From NCBI RefSeq assembly GCF_038502225.1, contig NC_091312.1:31661782-31725781 (forward strand): a stretch of 64,000 nt of DNA, in the 5' to 3' direction. Origin of the DNA: Cherax quadricarinatus. Taxonomy: Eukaryota > Arthropoda > Malacostraca > Decapoda > Parastacidae. The notes beneath the pieces are model-generated. The model made no database searches and was not told the origin of the DNA. It worked only from the letters and a program-made list of their open reading frames with translations. Each line of letters starts with the position of its first letter. The first letter of the stretch is position 1. A program made the translations under genes and the position numbers. This document shows, piece by piece, positions 9,701 to 19,885 of the stretch.

Positions 9701-10930
9701 GTGTCTCAATCTTCACATTCCAGAGTGTTGAGGATGCCACGTACATCTAGATTTTTGGGTACAATGACCAAAATATCATCAACGTACCGCATTTATTTAA
9801 CTGACCTAGGGATGTTGAGGATCTGTCTGGATTCTAGGTCCTCCATATATAAATTGGCAAGTACTACACTAAGGGGTGAGCCCATGGCTAGCCTGAGCAG
9901 TTGTTTATATTTCTTGTCTTGAAACCAAAAGCAGTTATAACAAACACAAAGTTTGACAAGGCTCACAAAATCCTGGCGATGTACAGGTAAAACTATTATC
10001 GTTAATCACCCTGCGAAGATGATCAGTGGCTTGATCAACTGGGACATTGGTGAATAAGGCAGTCATGTCGAAACTTGCAAGCTTATTATCACTGGTGTCG
10101 AGATCCCTGAAACAGTTAAGGTCACCCGAATGCTTCAGTTGAGCCTGACTAATCGTACCTAGGAGTTTAGATAAATATTTCGCCAAAACTCCTGCCAGGC
10201 TGTGTGGGGCGCTGCTGATATTAGATGTAGTAGGTCTCATAGGCACATTTGGTTTATGGGTGTTCGGTAAACCATAAAGCCTTGCTGACTTGGGGTTGGT
10301 AGGGACGAGGCGCAAGAGCTTTTTGCCTTCTGATTTCCCGAGTATTCTACGGGTCTTAATGAGAAAGGAATCCGTTTCTTTCTTCCACGTATGCTCGGAG
10401 ATGGAAGCGTATGTGTTGGGGTCGTTTAATAAATCTAGTATCTTACTAACGTAGCCTGTACTGTTGAGGATGACCACTCCTCTTCCTTTGTCCGCTGTGG
10501 TGATGAGAATATCATTAGTGGCCATGTTTTTGAGTGCCTGGATGTAGCGGCGTGGAATGACTGGACAACTAGGTTTTGAAACTGCAGCTGCAATAAGTCC
10601 TTGTATGAAACCTCTGTTAAATTTAGGGTCACCGAAGTCGTGGTTTTTGATCACTGTATCTAACATACTTAGGATTCTGTATGCCAGTAGCAAACTTGAG
10701 ACTTAAGCTGAGTACTTCCGACTCTATCACTGAGAACATAAGAAGAAAGGTTATTGATGATGTCAACTCTGCCAATGTCTTTCCATTTGCTGTGTTGACA
10801 GAGAGAGGAAAGTTTTCTTCAGAGCTGTAGCTTCTGCTGTAGGTTGGCGGTGGTAACTTTGCTTAGGTTGTGTTCGGCGGTGTGTCTGTCAGGAACGGGA
10901 AGGGAAGCGAGAACTAGATGAGCACACTGG
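9701..10930 (-). pseudogene. Penelope-like element reverse transcriptase fragment
   Basis: The main open block (9935-10693) carries motifs typical of Penelope-like RTs: DILITTADKGRGVVILN, RLYGLPNTHKPNVPMRP and ASFDMTALFTNVPVD. After a frame change near 9935 it continues with RLAMGSPLSVVLANLYME and RYVDDILVIVP down to about 9715, where homology stops before the thumb. No GIY-YIG endonuclease is present. Toward 10930 an N-terminal part is recognisable but out of frame. Penelope-like elements integrate at DNA ends or nicks and often have no clean TSD. This copy is truncated at both ends and dead. Confidence 0.85.
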
Positions 10931-11016
10931 AAAAAATCTTTGGAGCAAGCTGATAGATCTTCCTTGCTCCAAAGATTTTTTCCATAGTGCTCACCTAGTT
11001 CTCACTTCCCTTCCTG
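10890..11016. repeat. Long palindrome (arms about 55-60 bp)
   Basis: The left arm (10890-10949) and right arm (10963-11016) are reverse complements with a few mismatches and a 6-base insertion in the left arm. A spacer of about 13 bases separates them. The central 20 bases on each side (around GATTTTTTCC / GGAAAAAATC and TTGCTCC / GGAGCAA) pair perfectly. It sits at the 5' edge of the Penelope-like RT fragment, so it probably arose as a fold-back during that insertion. Confidence 0.85.
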
Positions 11017-11960
<944 letters not shown>

Positions 11961-12397
11961 GGTCAATATATATATATCAAAAATCGAACTTAATCCGTTC
12001 CAGGAGCTAGTTCTAAATTCGAAAAGTCTGAAATTCAAAGCAATGTTTCCCATAAGAAATAATGGAAATACAATTAATCCGTTCCAGAAACCCAAAAATA
12101 TTCACAAAAATAATACATTTTATAGAGATTAATTACAGTTTTACATACACACAACAAATGCTATAGTCTTTAATTATGTATAGTAATATAAAATAACATT
12201 TTTACTTACCTTTATTGAAGATTGGTGATGGCATCTGGAAGATAGGGAGGAGGAGAGAGGGAGTTGGGGTTATTGTTTGGAAGGAGAATCCCCCTCCATG
12301 AGGACTTCCGGTATCAAAGCCCTCTCTGGGGTTGCTTCTCTTCTCTGTATTTTAATGCCACTAGGACCAGCTTGAGAGTCATTGGACCCCAGTATCA

Positions 12398-12735
12398 CAA
12401 ATTAACTGTCTACAGTCCTCTGTTTCTGTCTCACAAAATAACTATCCACAGTCGTCTGTTTCTGTCTCATAAAATAACTGTCCACAATCGTCTGTTTGTC
12501 TCACAAAATAACTCCACAGTCGTCTGTTTCTGTCTCACAAAATAACTGTCCACAATCGTCTGTTTCTGTCTCACAAAATAACTGTCCACAATCGTCTGTT
12601 TGTCTCACAAAATAACTCCACAGTCGTCTGTTTCTCTCTCACAAAATAACTCCACAGTCGTCTGTTTCTGTCTCACAAAATAGCTGTCCACAGTCGTCTG
12701 TTTCTGTCTCACAAAATAACTGTCCACAGTCCTTT
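12398..12735. repeat. 36-bp minisatellite inside the Tigger-like element
   Basis: About ten tandem units built on CTGTTTCTGTCTCACAAAAT and AACTGTCCACAGTCGT. Some units are shortened by deletions of a few bases (AACTCCACAG; TTTGTCTCAC). The unit is a multiple of three, so it leaves long but meaningless frames. It directly follows the truncated transposase N-terminus on the minus strand. Confidence 0.9.
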
Positions 12736-12864
12736 GTACATCCTGGCAAGCTCAACAAGTCCCACTCCAATCTCATACTTCTGTATTATTTCCTTCTTCA
12801 CATCTATGGTGTTTCTCACTTTCTTTACCACAGGGGTACTGCTAGCAAGTTTCTTTGGGCCCAT
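12724..12864 (-). pseudogene. Tigger-type transposase N-terminus (HTH fragment)
   Basis: An ATG at 12864 opens a 47-codon stretch: MGPKKLASSTP, VKKVRNTIDVKKEIIQKYE and VGLVELARMY. This matches the pattern of the CENP-B-type helix-turn-helix that opens Tigger/pogo transposases. After RMYKGLW it enters the minisatellite and meets a stop. The DDE catalytic domain is absent, so no transposase can be made. The family is inferred from the motif pattern and from the terminal sequence. Confidence 0.65.
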
Positions 12865-13142
12865 GGCAGCTTATTTCACAGCCCCACAAGCACTAAATAC
12901 AATTAAATAATCGTAAAATGTGTGAATGAGATCGCAGGTTAGTGTTCACTCAAGCATAAACAAAGCTAGACTGCTCACGGCACCTGCGCAGGGACGCGGA
13001 GAGCGGGCCAGTGGACAGGTCCCATACCTGGCGGTCCGAAATTTGAAACGCATTCGATTTTTGGTACACAGTTTGTCCGAAAAAATGGTCTTATTTTTGA
13101 AACGTTCGATATTTGGTACGTTCGATTTTCAAGGTTCCACTG

Positions 13143-13485
13143 TAAGTCCTTTCTAAAATTTTCTCTTATACGTTTAAAGATATATTTTTTTCATTAATGT
13201 TGATGTAAAAATTTATAATTTTGCACCAAAAGGAACTTAAAAAACTTATCTAACCTTATTATAACAAGTGCAATTTATTTTAGCCTAACCCAACTAAATA
13301 TACTTTAGATTTGTTTACAATAATTTAATGCTAAACAAACACAGTAAAATCTATTTTTTTTCGTTAGGTTCAGAATGATTTTGGCGAAATTATTGCATAC
13401 ACAAATTTTCACTTGTCCTATATGGCAAGATGAGTGTTGCTATTTAAGCCAAGATCGCAAGTTCTGCCTATTCGGCACGACATAT
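13143..13485. repeat. Unclassified AT-rich repeat flank
   Basis: Non-coding sequence between the Tigger-like right end and the RTE-like 3' tail, ending in CGGCACGACATATATAT. It resembles, from memory, a dispersed arthropod repeat ending in a TA tract. If so, the TA tract at 16998-17171 is its other half, split by the RTE-like insertion. No reading frame of interest. Confidence 0.4.
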
Positions 13486-16400
13486 ATATTTTTTTTATTT
13501 TTTTTTTTATTATCACACCGGCCGATTCCCACCAAGGCAGGGTGGCCCGAAAAAGAAAAACTTTCACCATCATTCACTCCATCACTGTCTTGCCAGAAGG
13601 GTGCTTTACACTACAGTTTTTAAACTGCAACATTAACACCCCTCCTTCAGAGTGCAGGCACTGTACTTCCCATCTCCAGGACTCAAGTCCGGCCTGCCGG
13701 TTTCCCTGAATCCCTTCATAATGTTACTTTGCTCACACTCCAACAGCACGTCAAGTATTAAAAACCATTTGTCTCCATTCACTCCTATCAAACACGCTCA
13801 CGCATGCCTGCTGGAAGTCCAAGCCCCTCGCACACAAAACCTCCTTTACCCCCTCCCTCCAACCCTTCCTAGGCCGACCCCTACCCCGCCTTCCTTCCAC
13901 TACAGACTGATACACTCTTGAAGTCATTCTGTTTCGCTCCATTCTCTCTACATGTCCGAACCACCTCAACAACCCTTCCTCAGCCCTCTGGACAACAGTT
14001 TTGGTAATCCCGCACCTCCTCCTAACTTCCAAACTACGAATTCTCTGCATTATATTCACACCACACATTGCCCTCAGACATGACATCTCCACTGCCTCCA
14101 GCCTTCTCCTCGCTGCAACATTCATCACCCACGCTTCACACCCATATAAGAGCGTTGGTAAAATTATACTCTCATACATTCCCCTCTTTGCCTCCAAGGA
14201 CAAAGTTCTTTGTCTCCACAGACTCCTAAGTGCACCACTCACTCTTTTTCCCTCATCAATTCTATGATTCACCTCATCTTTCATAGACCCATCCGCTGAC
14301 ACGTCCACTCCCAAATATCTGAATACGTTCACCTCCTCCATACTCTCTCCCTCCAATCTGATATTCAATCTTTCATCACCTAATCTTTTTGTTATCCTCA
14401 TAACCTTACTCTTTCCTGTATTCACCTTTAATTTTCTTCTTTTGCACACCCTACCAAATTCATCCACCAATCTCTGCAACTTCTCTTCAGAATCTCCCAA
14501 GAGCACAGTGTCATCAGCAAAGAGCAGCTGTGACAACTCCCACTTTGTGTGTGATTCTTTATCTTTTAACTCCATGCCTCTTGCCAAGACCCTCGCATTT
14601 ACTTCTCTTACAACCCCATCTATAAATATATTAAACAACCACGGTGACATCACACATCCTTGTCTAAGGCCTACTTTTACTGGGAAAAAATTTCCCTCTT
14701 TCCTACATACTCTAACTTGAGCCTCACTATCCTCGTAAAAACTCTTCACTGCTTTCAGTAACCTACCTCCTACACCATACACTTGCAACATCTGCCACAT
14801 TGCCCCCCTATCCACCCTGTCATACGCCTTTTCCAAATCCATAAATGCCACAAAGACCTCTTTAGCCTTATCTAAATACTGTTCACTTATATGTTTCACT
14901 GTAAACACCTGGTCCACACACCCCCTACCTTTCCTAAAGCCTCCTTGTTCATCTGCTATCCTATTCTCCGTCTTACTCTTAATTCTTTCAATTATAACTC
15001 TACCATACACTTTACCAGGTACACTCAACAGACTTATCCCCCTATAATTTTTGCACTCTCTTTTATCCCCTTTGCCTTTATACAAAGGAACTATGCATGC
15101 TCTCTGCCAATCCCTAGGTACCTTACCCTCTTCCATACATTTATTAAATAATTGCACCAACCACTCCAAAACTATATCCCCACCTGCTTTTAACATTTCT
15201 ATCTTTATCCCATCAATCCCGGCTGCCTTACCCCCTTTCATTTTACCTACTGCCTCACGAACTTCCCCCACACTCACAACTGGCTCTTCCTCACTCCTAC
15301 AAGATGTTATTCCTCCTTGCCCTATACACGAAATCACAGCTTCCCTATCTTCATCAACATTTAACAATTCCTCAAAATATTCCTTCCATCTTCCCAATAC
15401 CTCTAACTCTCCATTTAATAACTCTCCTCTCCTATTTTTAACTGACAAATCCATTTGTTCTCTAGGCTTTCTTAACTTGTTAATCTCACTCCAAAACTTT
15501 TTCTTATTTTCAACAAAATTTGTTGATAACATCTCACCCACTCTCTCATTTGCTCTCTTTTTACATTGCTTCACCACTCTCTTAACTTCTCTCTTTTTCT
15601 CCATATACTCTTCCCTCCTTGCATCACTTCTACTTTGTAAAAACTTCTCATATGCTAACTTTTTCTCCCTTACTACTCTCTTTACATCATCATTCCACCA
15701 ATCGCTCCTCTTCCCTCCTGCACCCACTTTCCTGTAACCACAAACTTCTGCTGAACACTCTAACACTACATTTTTAAACCTACCCCATACCTCTTCGACA
15801 CCATTGCCTATGCTCTCATTAGCCCATCTATCCTCCAATAGCTGTTTATATCTTACCCTAACTGCCTCCTCTTTTAGTTTATAAACCTTCACCTCTCTCT
15901 TCCCTGATGCTTCTATTCTCCTTGTATCCCATCTACCTTTTACTCTCAGTGTAGCTACAACTAGAAAGTGATCTGATATATCTGTGGCCCCTCTATAAAC
16001 ATGTACATCCTGAAGTCTACTCAACAGTCTTTTATCTACCAATACATAATCCAACAAACTACTGTCATTTCGCCCTACATCATATCGTGTATACTTATTT
16101 ATCCTCTTTTTCTTAAAATATGTATTACCTATAACTAAACCCCTTTCTATACAAAGTTCAATCAAAGGGCTCCCATTATCATTTACACCTGGCACCCCAA
16201 ACTTACCTACCACACCCTCTCTAAAAGTTTCTCCTACTTTAGCATTCAAGTCCCCTACCACAATTACTCTCTCACTTGATTCAAAGGCTCCTATACATTC
16301 ACTTAACATCTCCCAAAATCTCTCTCTCTCCTCTGCATTCCTCTCTTCTCCAGGTGCATACACGCTTATTATGACCCACTTCTCGCATCCAACCTTTACT

Positions 16401-16990
16401 TTAATCCACATAATTCTTGAATTTACACATTCATATTCTCTTTTCTCCTTCCATAACTGATCATTTAACATTACTGCTACCCCTTCCTTTGCTCTAACTC
16501 TCTCAGATACTCCAGATTTAATCCCATTTATTTCCCCCCACTGAAACTCTCCTACCCCCTTCAGCTTTGTTTCGCTTAGGGCCAGAACATCCAACTTCTT
16601 TTCATTCATAACATCAGCAATCATCTGTTTCTTGTCATCCGCACTACATCCACGCACATTTAAGCAACCCAGTTTTATAAAGTTTTTCTTCTTCTCTTTT
16701 TTAGTAATTGTATACAGGAGAAGGGGTTACTAGCCCATTGCTCCCGGCATTTTAGTCGCCTCATACGACACGCATGGCTTACGGAGGAAAGATTCTTTTC
16801 CACTTCCCCATGGACAATAGAAGAAATAAAAAAGAACAAGAGCTATTTAGAAAAAGGAGAAAAACCTAGATGTATGTATATATATATATGCATGTGCGTG
16901 TCTGTGAAGTGTGACCAAAGTGTAAGTAGGAGTAGCAAGATATCCCTGTTATCTTCGCGTGTTTATGAGACAGAAAAAGAAACCAGCAAT
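13486..16990 (-). mobile_element. RTE-like LINE, apparently full length
   Basis: A single-ORF non-LTR retrotransposon of about 3.5 kb. The 5' region (16658-16990) is non-coding. The ORF is 13751-16657. The 3' UTR (13511-13750) ends in a T/A-rich tail on plus (13486-13510), i.e. an A/T simple tail on the sense strand. Both ends abut TA-repeat sequence (CATATATAT at left, the (TA)n at right), suggesting insertion into a TA microsatellite. A unique TSD cannot be read because the target is itself repetitive. Confidence 0.8.
13751..16657 (-). CDS. Endonuclease-reverse transcriptase of RTE-like LINE, intact
   Basis: An uninterrupted 968-codon frame, the only complete polymerase gene in the window. 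N-terminal APE-type endonuclease: LALSETKLKG, VISVYAPG, VIVVGDLNAKVG, LLDYVLVDKRL and ATDISDHFLVV, i.e. the E, D-x-N and S-D-H catalytic positions are present. RT: GGKAAGIDGIKIEML, NYRGISLLSVPGKVY, QGGFRKGRGCVDQ, FMDLEKAYDRVDR, GLRQGCVMSPWLFN and the FADDTVLL active site. C-terminal: LLYGCEAWVMN, WFGHVERME, GRGRPRKGW, typical of RTE-related elements. The listed start is a GTG. The frame stays open upstream to about 16726 (KLGCLNVRGC belongs to the endonuclease) with no ATG, so the true start is uncertain. All catalytic residues I can check are intact, so it could be recently active. Confidence 0.92.
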   Translation of the reverse strand: MRGCSADDKKQMIADVMNEKKLDVLALSETKLKGVGEFQWGEINGIKSGVSERVRAKEGVAVMLNDQLWKEKREYECVNSRIMWIKVKVGCEKWVIISVYAPGEERNAEERERFWEMLSECIGAFESSERVIVVGDLNAKVGETFREGVVGKFGVPGVNDNGSPLIELCIERGLVIGNTYFKKKRINKYTRYDVGRNDSSLLDYVLVDKRLLSRLQDVHVYRGATDISDHFLVVATLRVKGRWDTRRIEASGKREVKVYKLKEEAVRVRYKQLLEDRWANESIGNGVEEVWGRFKNVVLECSAEVCGYRKVGAGGKRSDWWNDDVKRVVREKKLAYEKFLQSRSDARREEYMEKKREVKRVVKQCKKRANERVGEMLSTNFVENKKKFWSEINKLRKPREQMDLSVKNRRGELLNGELEVLGRWKEYFEELLNVDEDREAVISCIGQGGITSCRSEEEPVVSVGEVREAVGKMKGGKAAGIDGIKIEMLKAGGDIVLEWLVQLFNKCMEEGKVPRDWQRACIVPLYKGKGDKRECKNYRGISLLSVPGKVYGRVIIERIKSKTENRIADEQGGFRKGRGCVDQVFTVKHISEQYLDKAKEVFVAFMDLEKAYDRVDRGAMWQMLQVYGVGGRLLKAVKSFYEDSEAQVRVCRKEGNFFPVKVGLRQGCVMSPWLFNIFIDGVVREVNARVLARGMELKDKESHTKWELSQLLFADDTVLLGDSEEKLQRLVDEFGRVCKRRKLKVNTGKSKVMRITKRLGDERLNIRLEGESMEEVNVFRYLGVDVSADGSMKDEVNHRIDEGKRVSGALRSLWRQRTLSLEAKRGMYESIILPTLLYGCEAWVMNVAARRRLEAVEMSCLRAMCGVNIMQRIRSLEVRRRCGITKTVVQRAEEGLLRWFGHVERMERNRMTSRVYQSVVEGRRGRGRPRKGWREGVKEVLCARGLDFQQACVSVFDRSEWRQMVFNT

Positions 16991-16994
16991 CCTA

Positions 16995-17989
<995 letters not shown>

Positions 17990-18110
17990 ACCTTCAACTG
18001 CGTGCACACTTTGGTCCTGTTTTCCACATGTAAGCCACAGTTAGGAGAGTAAACACTAGACGACGTTTCGGTCTGTCATGGAGCATTATCAAGTCACAGC
18101 TGATAATAGT
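17990..18110 (-). mobile_element. Penelope-like terminal fragment with hammerhead-like core
   Basis: On the minus strand, 18093 to 18062 reads CTTGATAATG ... ACAGACC then GAAACGTCGTC. This has the layout of a hammerhead core: a CUGAUGA-like box, a weak stem II (TCCATGACAGA) and an intact GAAAC. The CUGAUGA side is degenerate. The combination recalls terminal regions of Penelope-like elements. No coding sequence adjoins it, and the limits are approximate. Confidence 0.4.
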
Positions 18111-18189
18111 TTAGGAAAGACGGAAATAACTAAATTTTCTTTCTAGTGTGGGTTATTTGTGACTTGTTCAGGCCACGTTTACTCTGCAT

Positions 18190-18218
18190 GACTTCTATAG
18201 GTTTAGCGCTTCCTCACG

Positions 18219-18256
<38 letters not shown>

Positions 18257-18297
18257 TATTATTATTATTATTAATTATTAATTAATAATAATTATAT

Positions 18298-18390
<93 letters not shown>

Positions 18391-18391
18391 A
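18190..18391 (+). repeat. SINE 3' end with expanded (ATA)n/(ATT)n tail
   Basis: GGTTTAGCGCTTCC near 18199-18212 is the same body as in the micro-SINEs at 666-706 and 1292-1340. It is followed by about 170 bases of ATA then ATT triplets, with inversions of phase. The long trinucleotide tract is best read as the expanded tail of this SINE. The ATA and ATT halves are complementary and could fold back on themselves. Confidence 0.65.
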
Positions 18392-18443
18392 TCAGGCTGT
18401 CCCAAGTAAACGTTTGCAATACACTCTGATGACAGTCGGAAGA

Positions 18444-18659
18444 GCGACTGTTATACTAAATTATGAGTTTTTTGTGGGCTTGGTGCTTCCTCAGCTGTCT
18501 CGTTAGAGCTGAAATTTTTCCTCGTTCATCATGTATTCTGTGACACACAAGAAGACTTAGTTTGCATCAGCTTAGACGTTTGCTGTCTCTTCAGTGGCTG
18601 CTACAATCATGCAAGTTCTAGTATCATGTTCGAAGGATAATAACTCAAGGGTGATATCT
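18444..18659. repeat. Left copy of 216-bp target-site duplication of Tx1 copy 2
   Basis: Direct repeat of 24558-24774, starting GCGACTGTTATACTAAA and ending GGGTGATATCT. I count two substitutions and one T-homopolymer length difference over 216 bases. Its right edge abuts the 3' tail of Tx1 copy 2 exactly. Confidence 0.9.
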
Positions 18660-18668
18660 TTTTTTTTT

Positions 18669-19885
18669 ATATTTTATTTAAAAAACACAGAATACATGGA
18701 TGGTATACATAAATGATTTAAAACAAAAAACGCGAAAACTTTATATAAGACGACAACATATAACTAAACAGAGGACTACCGGAACATATCTTAACCACAA
18801 AATAACTATATAACCAAAACCTGACAGTCTTATTCATATTGTATATGAAATTTTGTATACAAAAACAATTTCATATAAACTAATACATTGCACACACCAT
18901 GGTACTATGATTATATAAAAAAAATTATATACAAAAACAATATCATATAAACTAATACACTGTACACTCAATGGTACTATGGTTATATAAAATAACTATC
19001 AGAAACCTACATGACTCTTGAAATTGAAACATGGTGTTCTTTATTTTTGGTTTTGCATATATTGAAAAAGGAATCAAAATATGCAAAAAGCCTTTAATAA
19101 TTAACATAAGACTTTTACAGCTCTAACCTAATACCCCGACCAACCCTATATTTAGTTTCTCAAACTAATTATAAACCCACAAAAATATACCTTGCTTGTA
19201 TACAGTGATATTAGTAAAGGTGCTTAATTGAACATCAACTGACTATATGCACCATAAATGATAAAAAAAATACATGTGATATCACTGGATGTCAGAACAA
19301 CATATCCCACAAAAGCTGCTGCCCAAGAAACTTTAATGTCCAAAGATTACAATATAGGACATTATACATCTCAACCCCCCCCCCTACCCTCACAGTGGTG
19401 ACCGCTACTACATATACAAAAACAATCTTAGGCAAATGAAACTTTTTGCCCTTCATCAAAAGTTTACAACCATCACCAAAAGGTCTGCTTATGAACATTC
19501 CCCTTAAAGGGCAGTATGACGTGTACTTTTAGTGGTGATATCAGCGAGGCTTCCGCTTACAAATGACTAAACTAAATCTAACGGGAATTCCAGGAAAGAC
19601 CCAACATACTTCACCAGACCCCGGCCATAGTCAGGAACCAGTTCAGTCTTGCTAGAGGCTGGAACATATGTTGAAATATTGCTTTTTATCTATATTATTA
19701 AAATGCATGACCATTTTAGGATTAATCCAAGATCTCAGTGCCACACAACGCCACAACCATACACACACAGACACATGGTACCATTCATAATACATACACG
19801 TCACTCCCTAAAACCCGCCCTCTACCCTGAAGTCTCTAACATACCGTTTGGTGCTACCACGGGGGGAGTCCAGCCCCCCGTTGCC
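18669..19885 (-). other. 3' UTR of Tx1 copy 2
   Basis: A 1.2-kb AT-rich non-coding region after the ORF2 stop. A direct duplication lies around 18855-18975 (ACAATTTCATATAAACTAAT and its copy, then CACTGTACACTCAATGGTAC). A CCCC run is at 19375-19385. No independent gene. Confidence 0.7.

Larger units (their letters stand above)
11961..13142 (-). mobile_element. Tigger/pogo-like DNA transposon, internally deleted
   Basis: The right end reads, inward on the minus strand, CAGTGGAACCTTG then AAAATCGAACG, next to a TA dinucleotide (13143-13144). This is the layout of Tc1/mariner-Tigger termini with a TA target. The left side has the matching inner sequence AAAAATCGAACTTAATCCG, but its outermost bases are lost in the AT repeat. 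Inside are only the N-terminus of a transposase (12724-12864) and a 36-bp minisatellite where the catalytic region should be. It is non-autonomous. Confidence 0.7.

Noticed and set aside
12398..12735. Second set of regular 36-bp repeats considered as a CRISPR or satellite
   Set aside because: No spacers; confined to one transposon remnant, so it is a local minisatellite.
14001..15737. Plus-strand frames of up to 228 codons opposite the RTE-like gene
   Set aside because: They lie entirely antisense to the intact endonuclease-RT ORF, lack motifs and follow its codon constraints.
18220..18391. The ATA/ATT tract as a replication origin or cruciform element
   Set aside because: Composition alone is the only evidence; a SINE tail expansion explains it.
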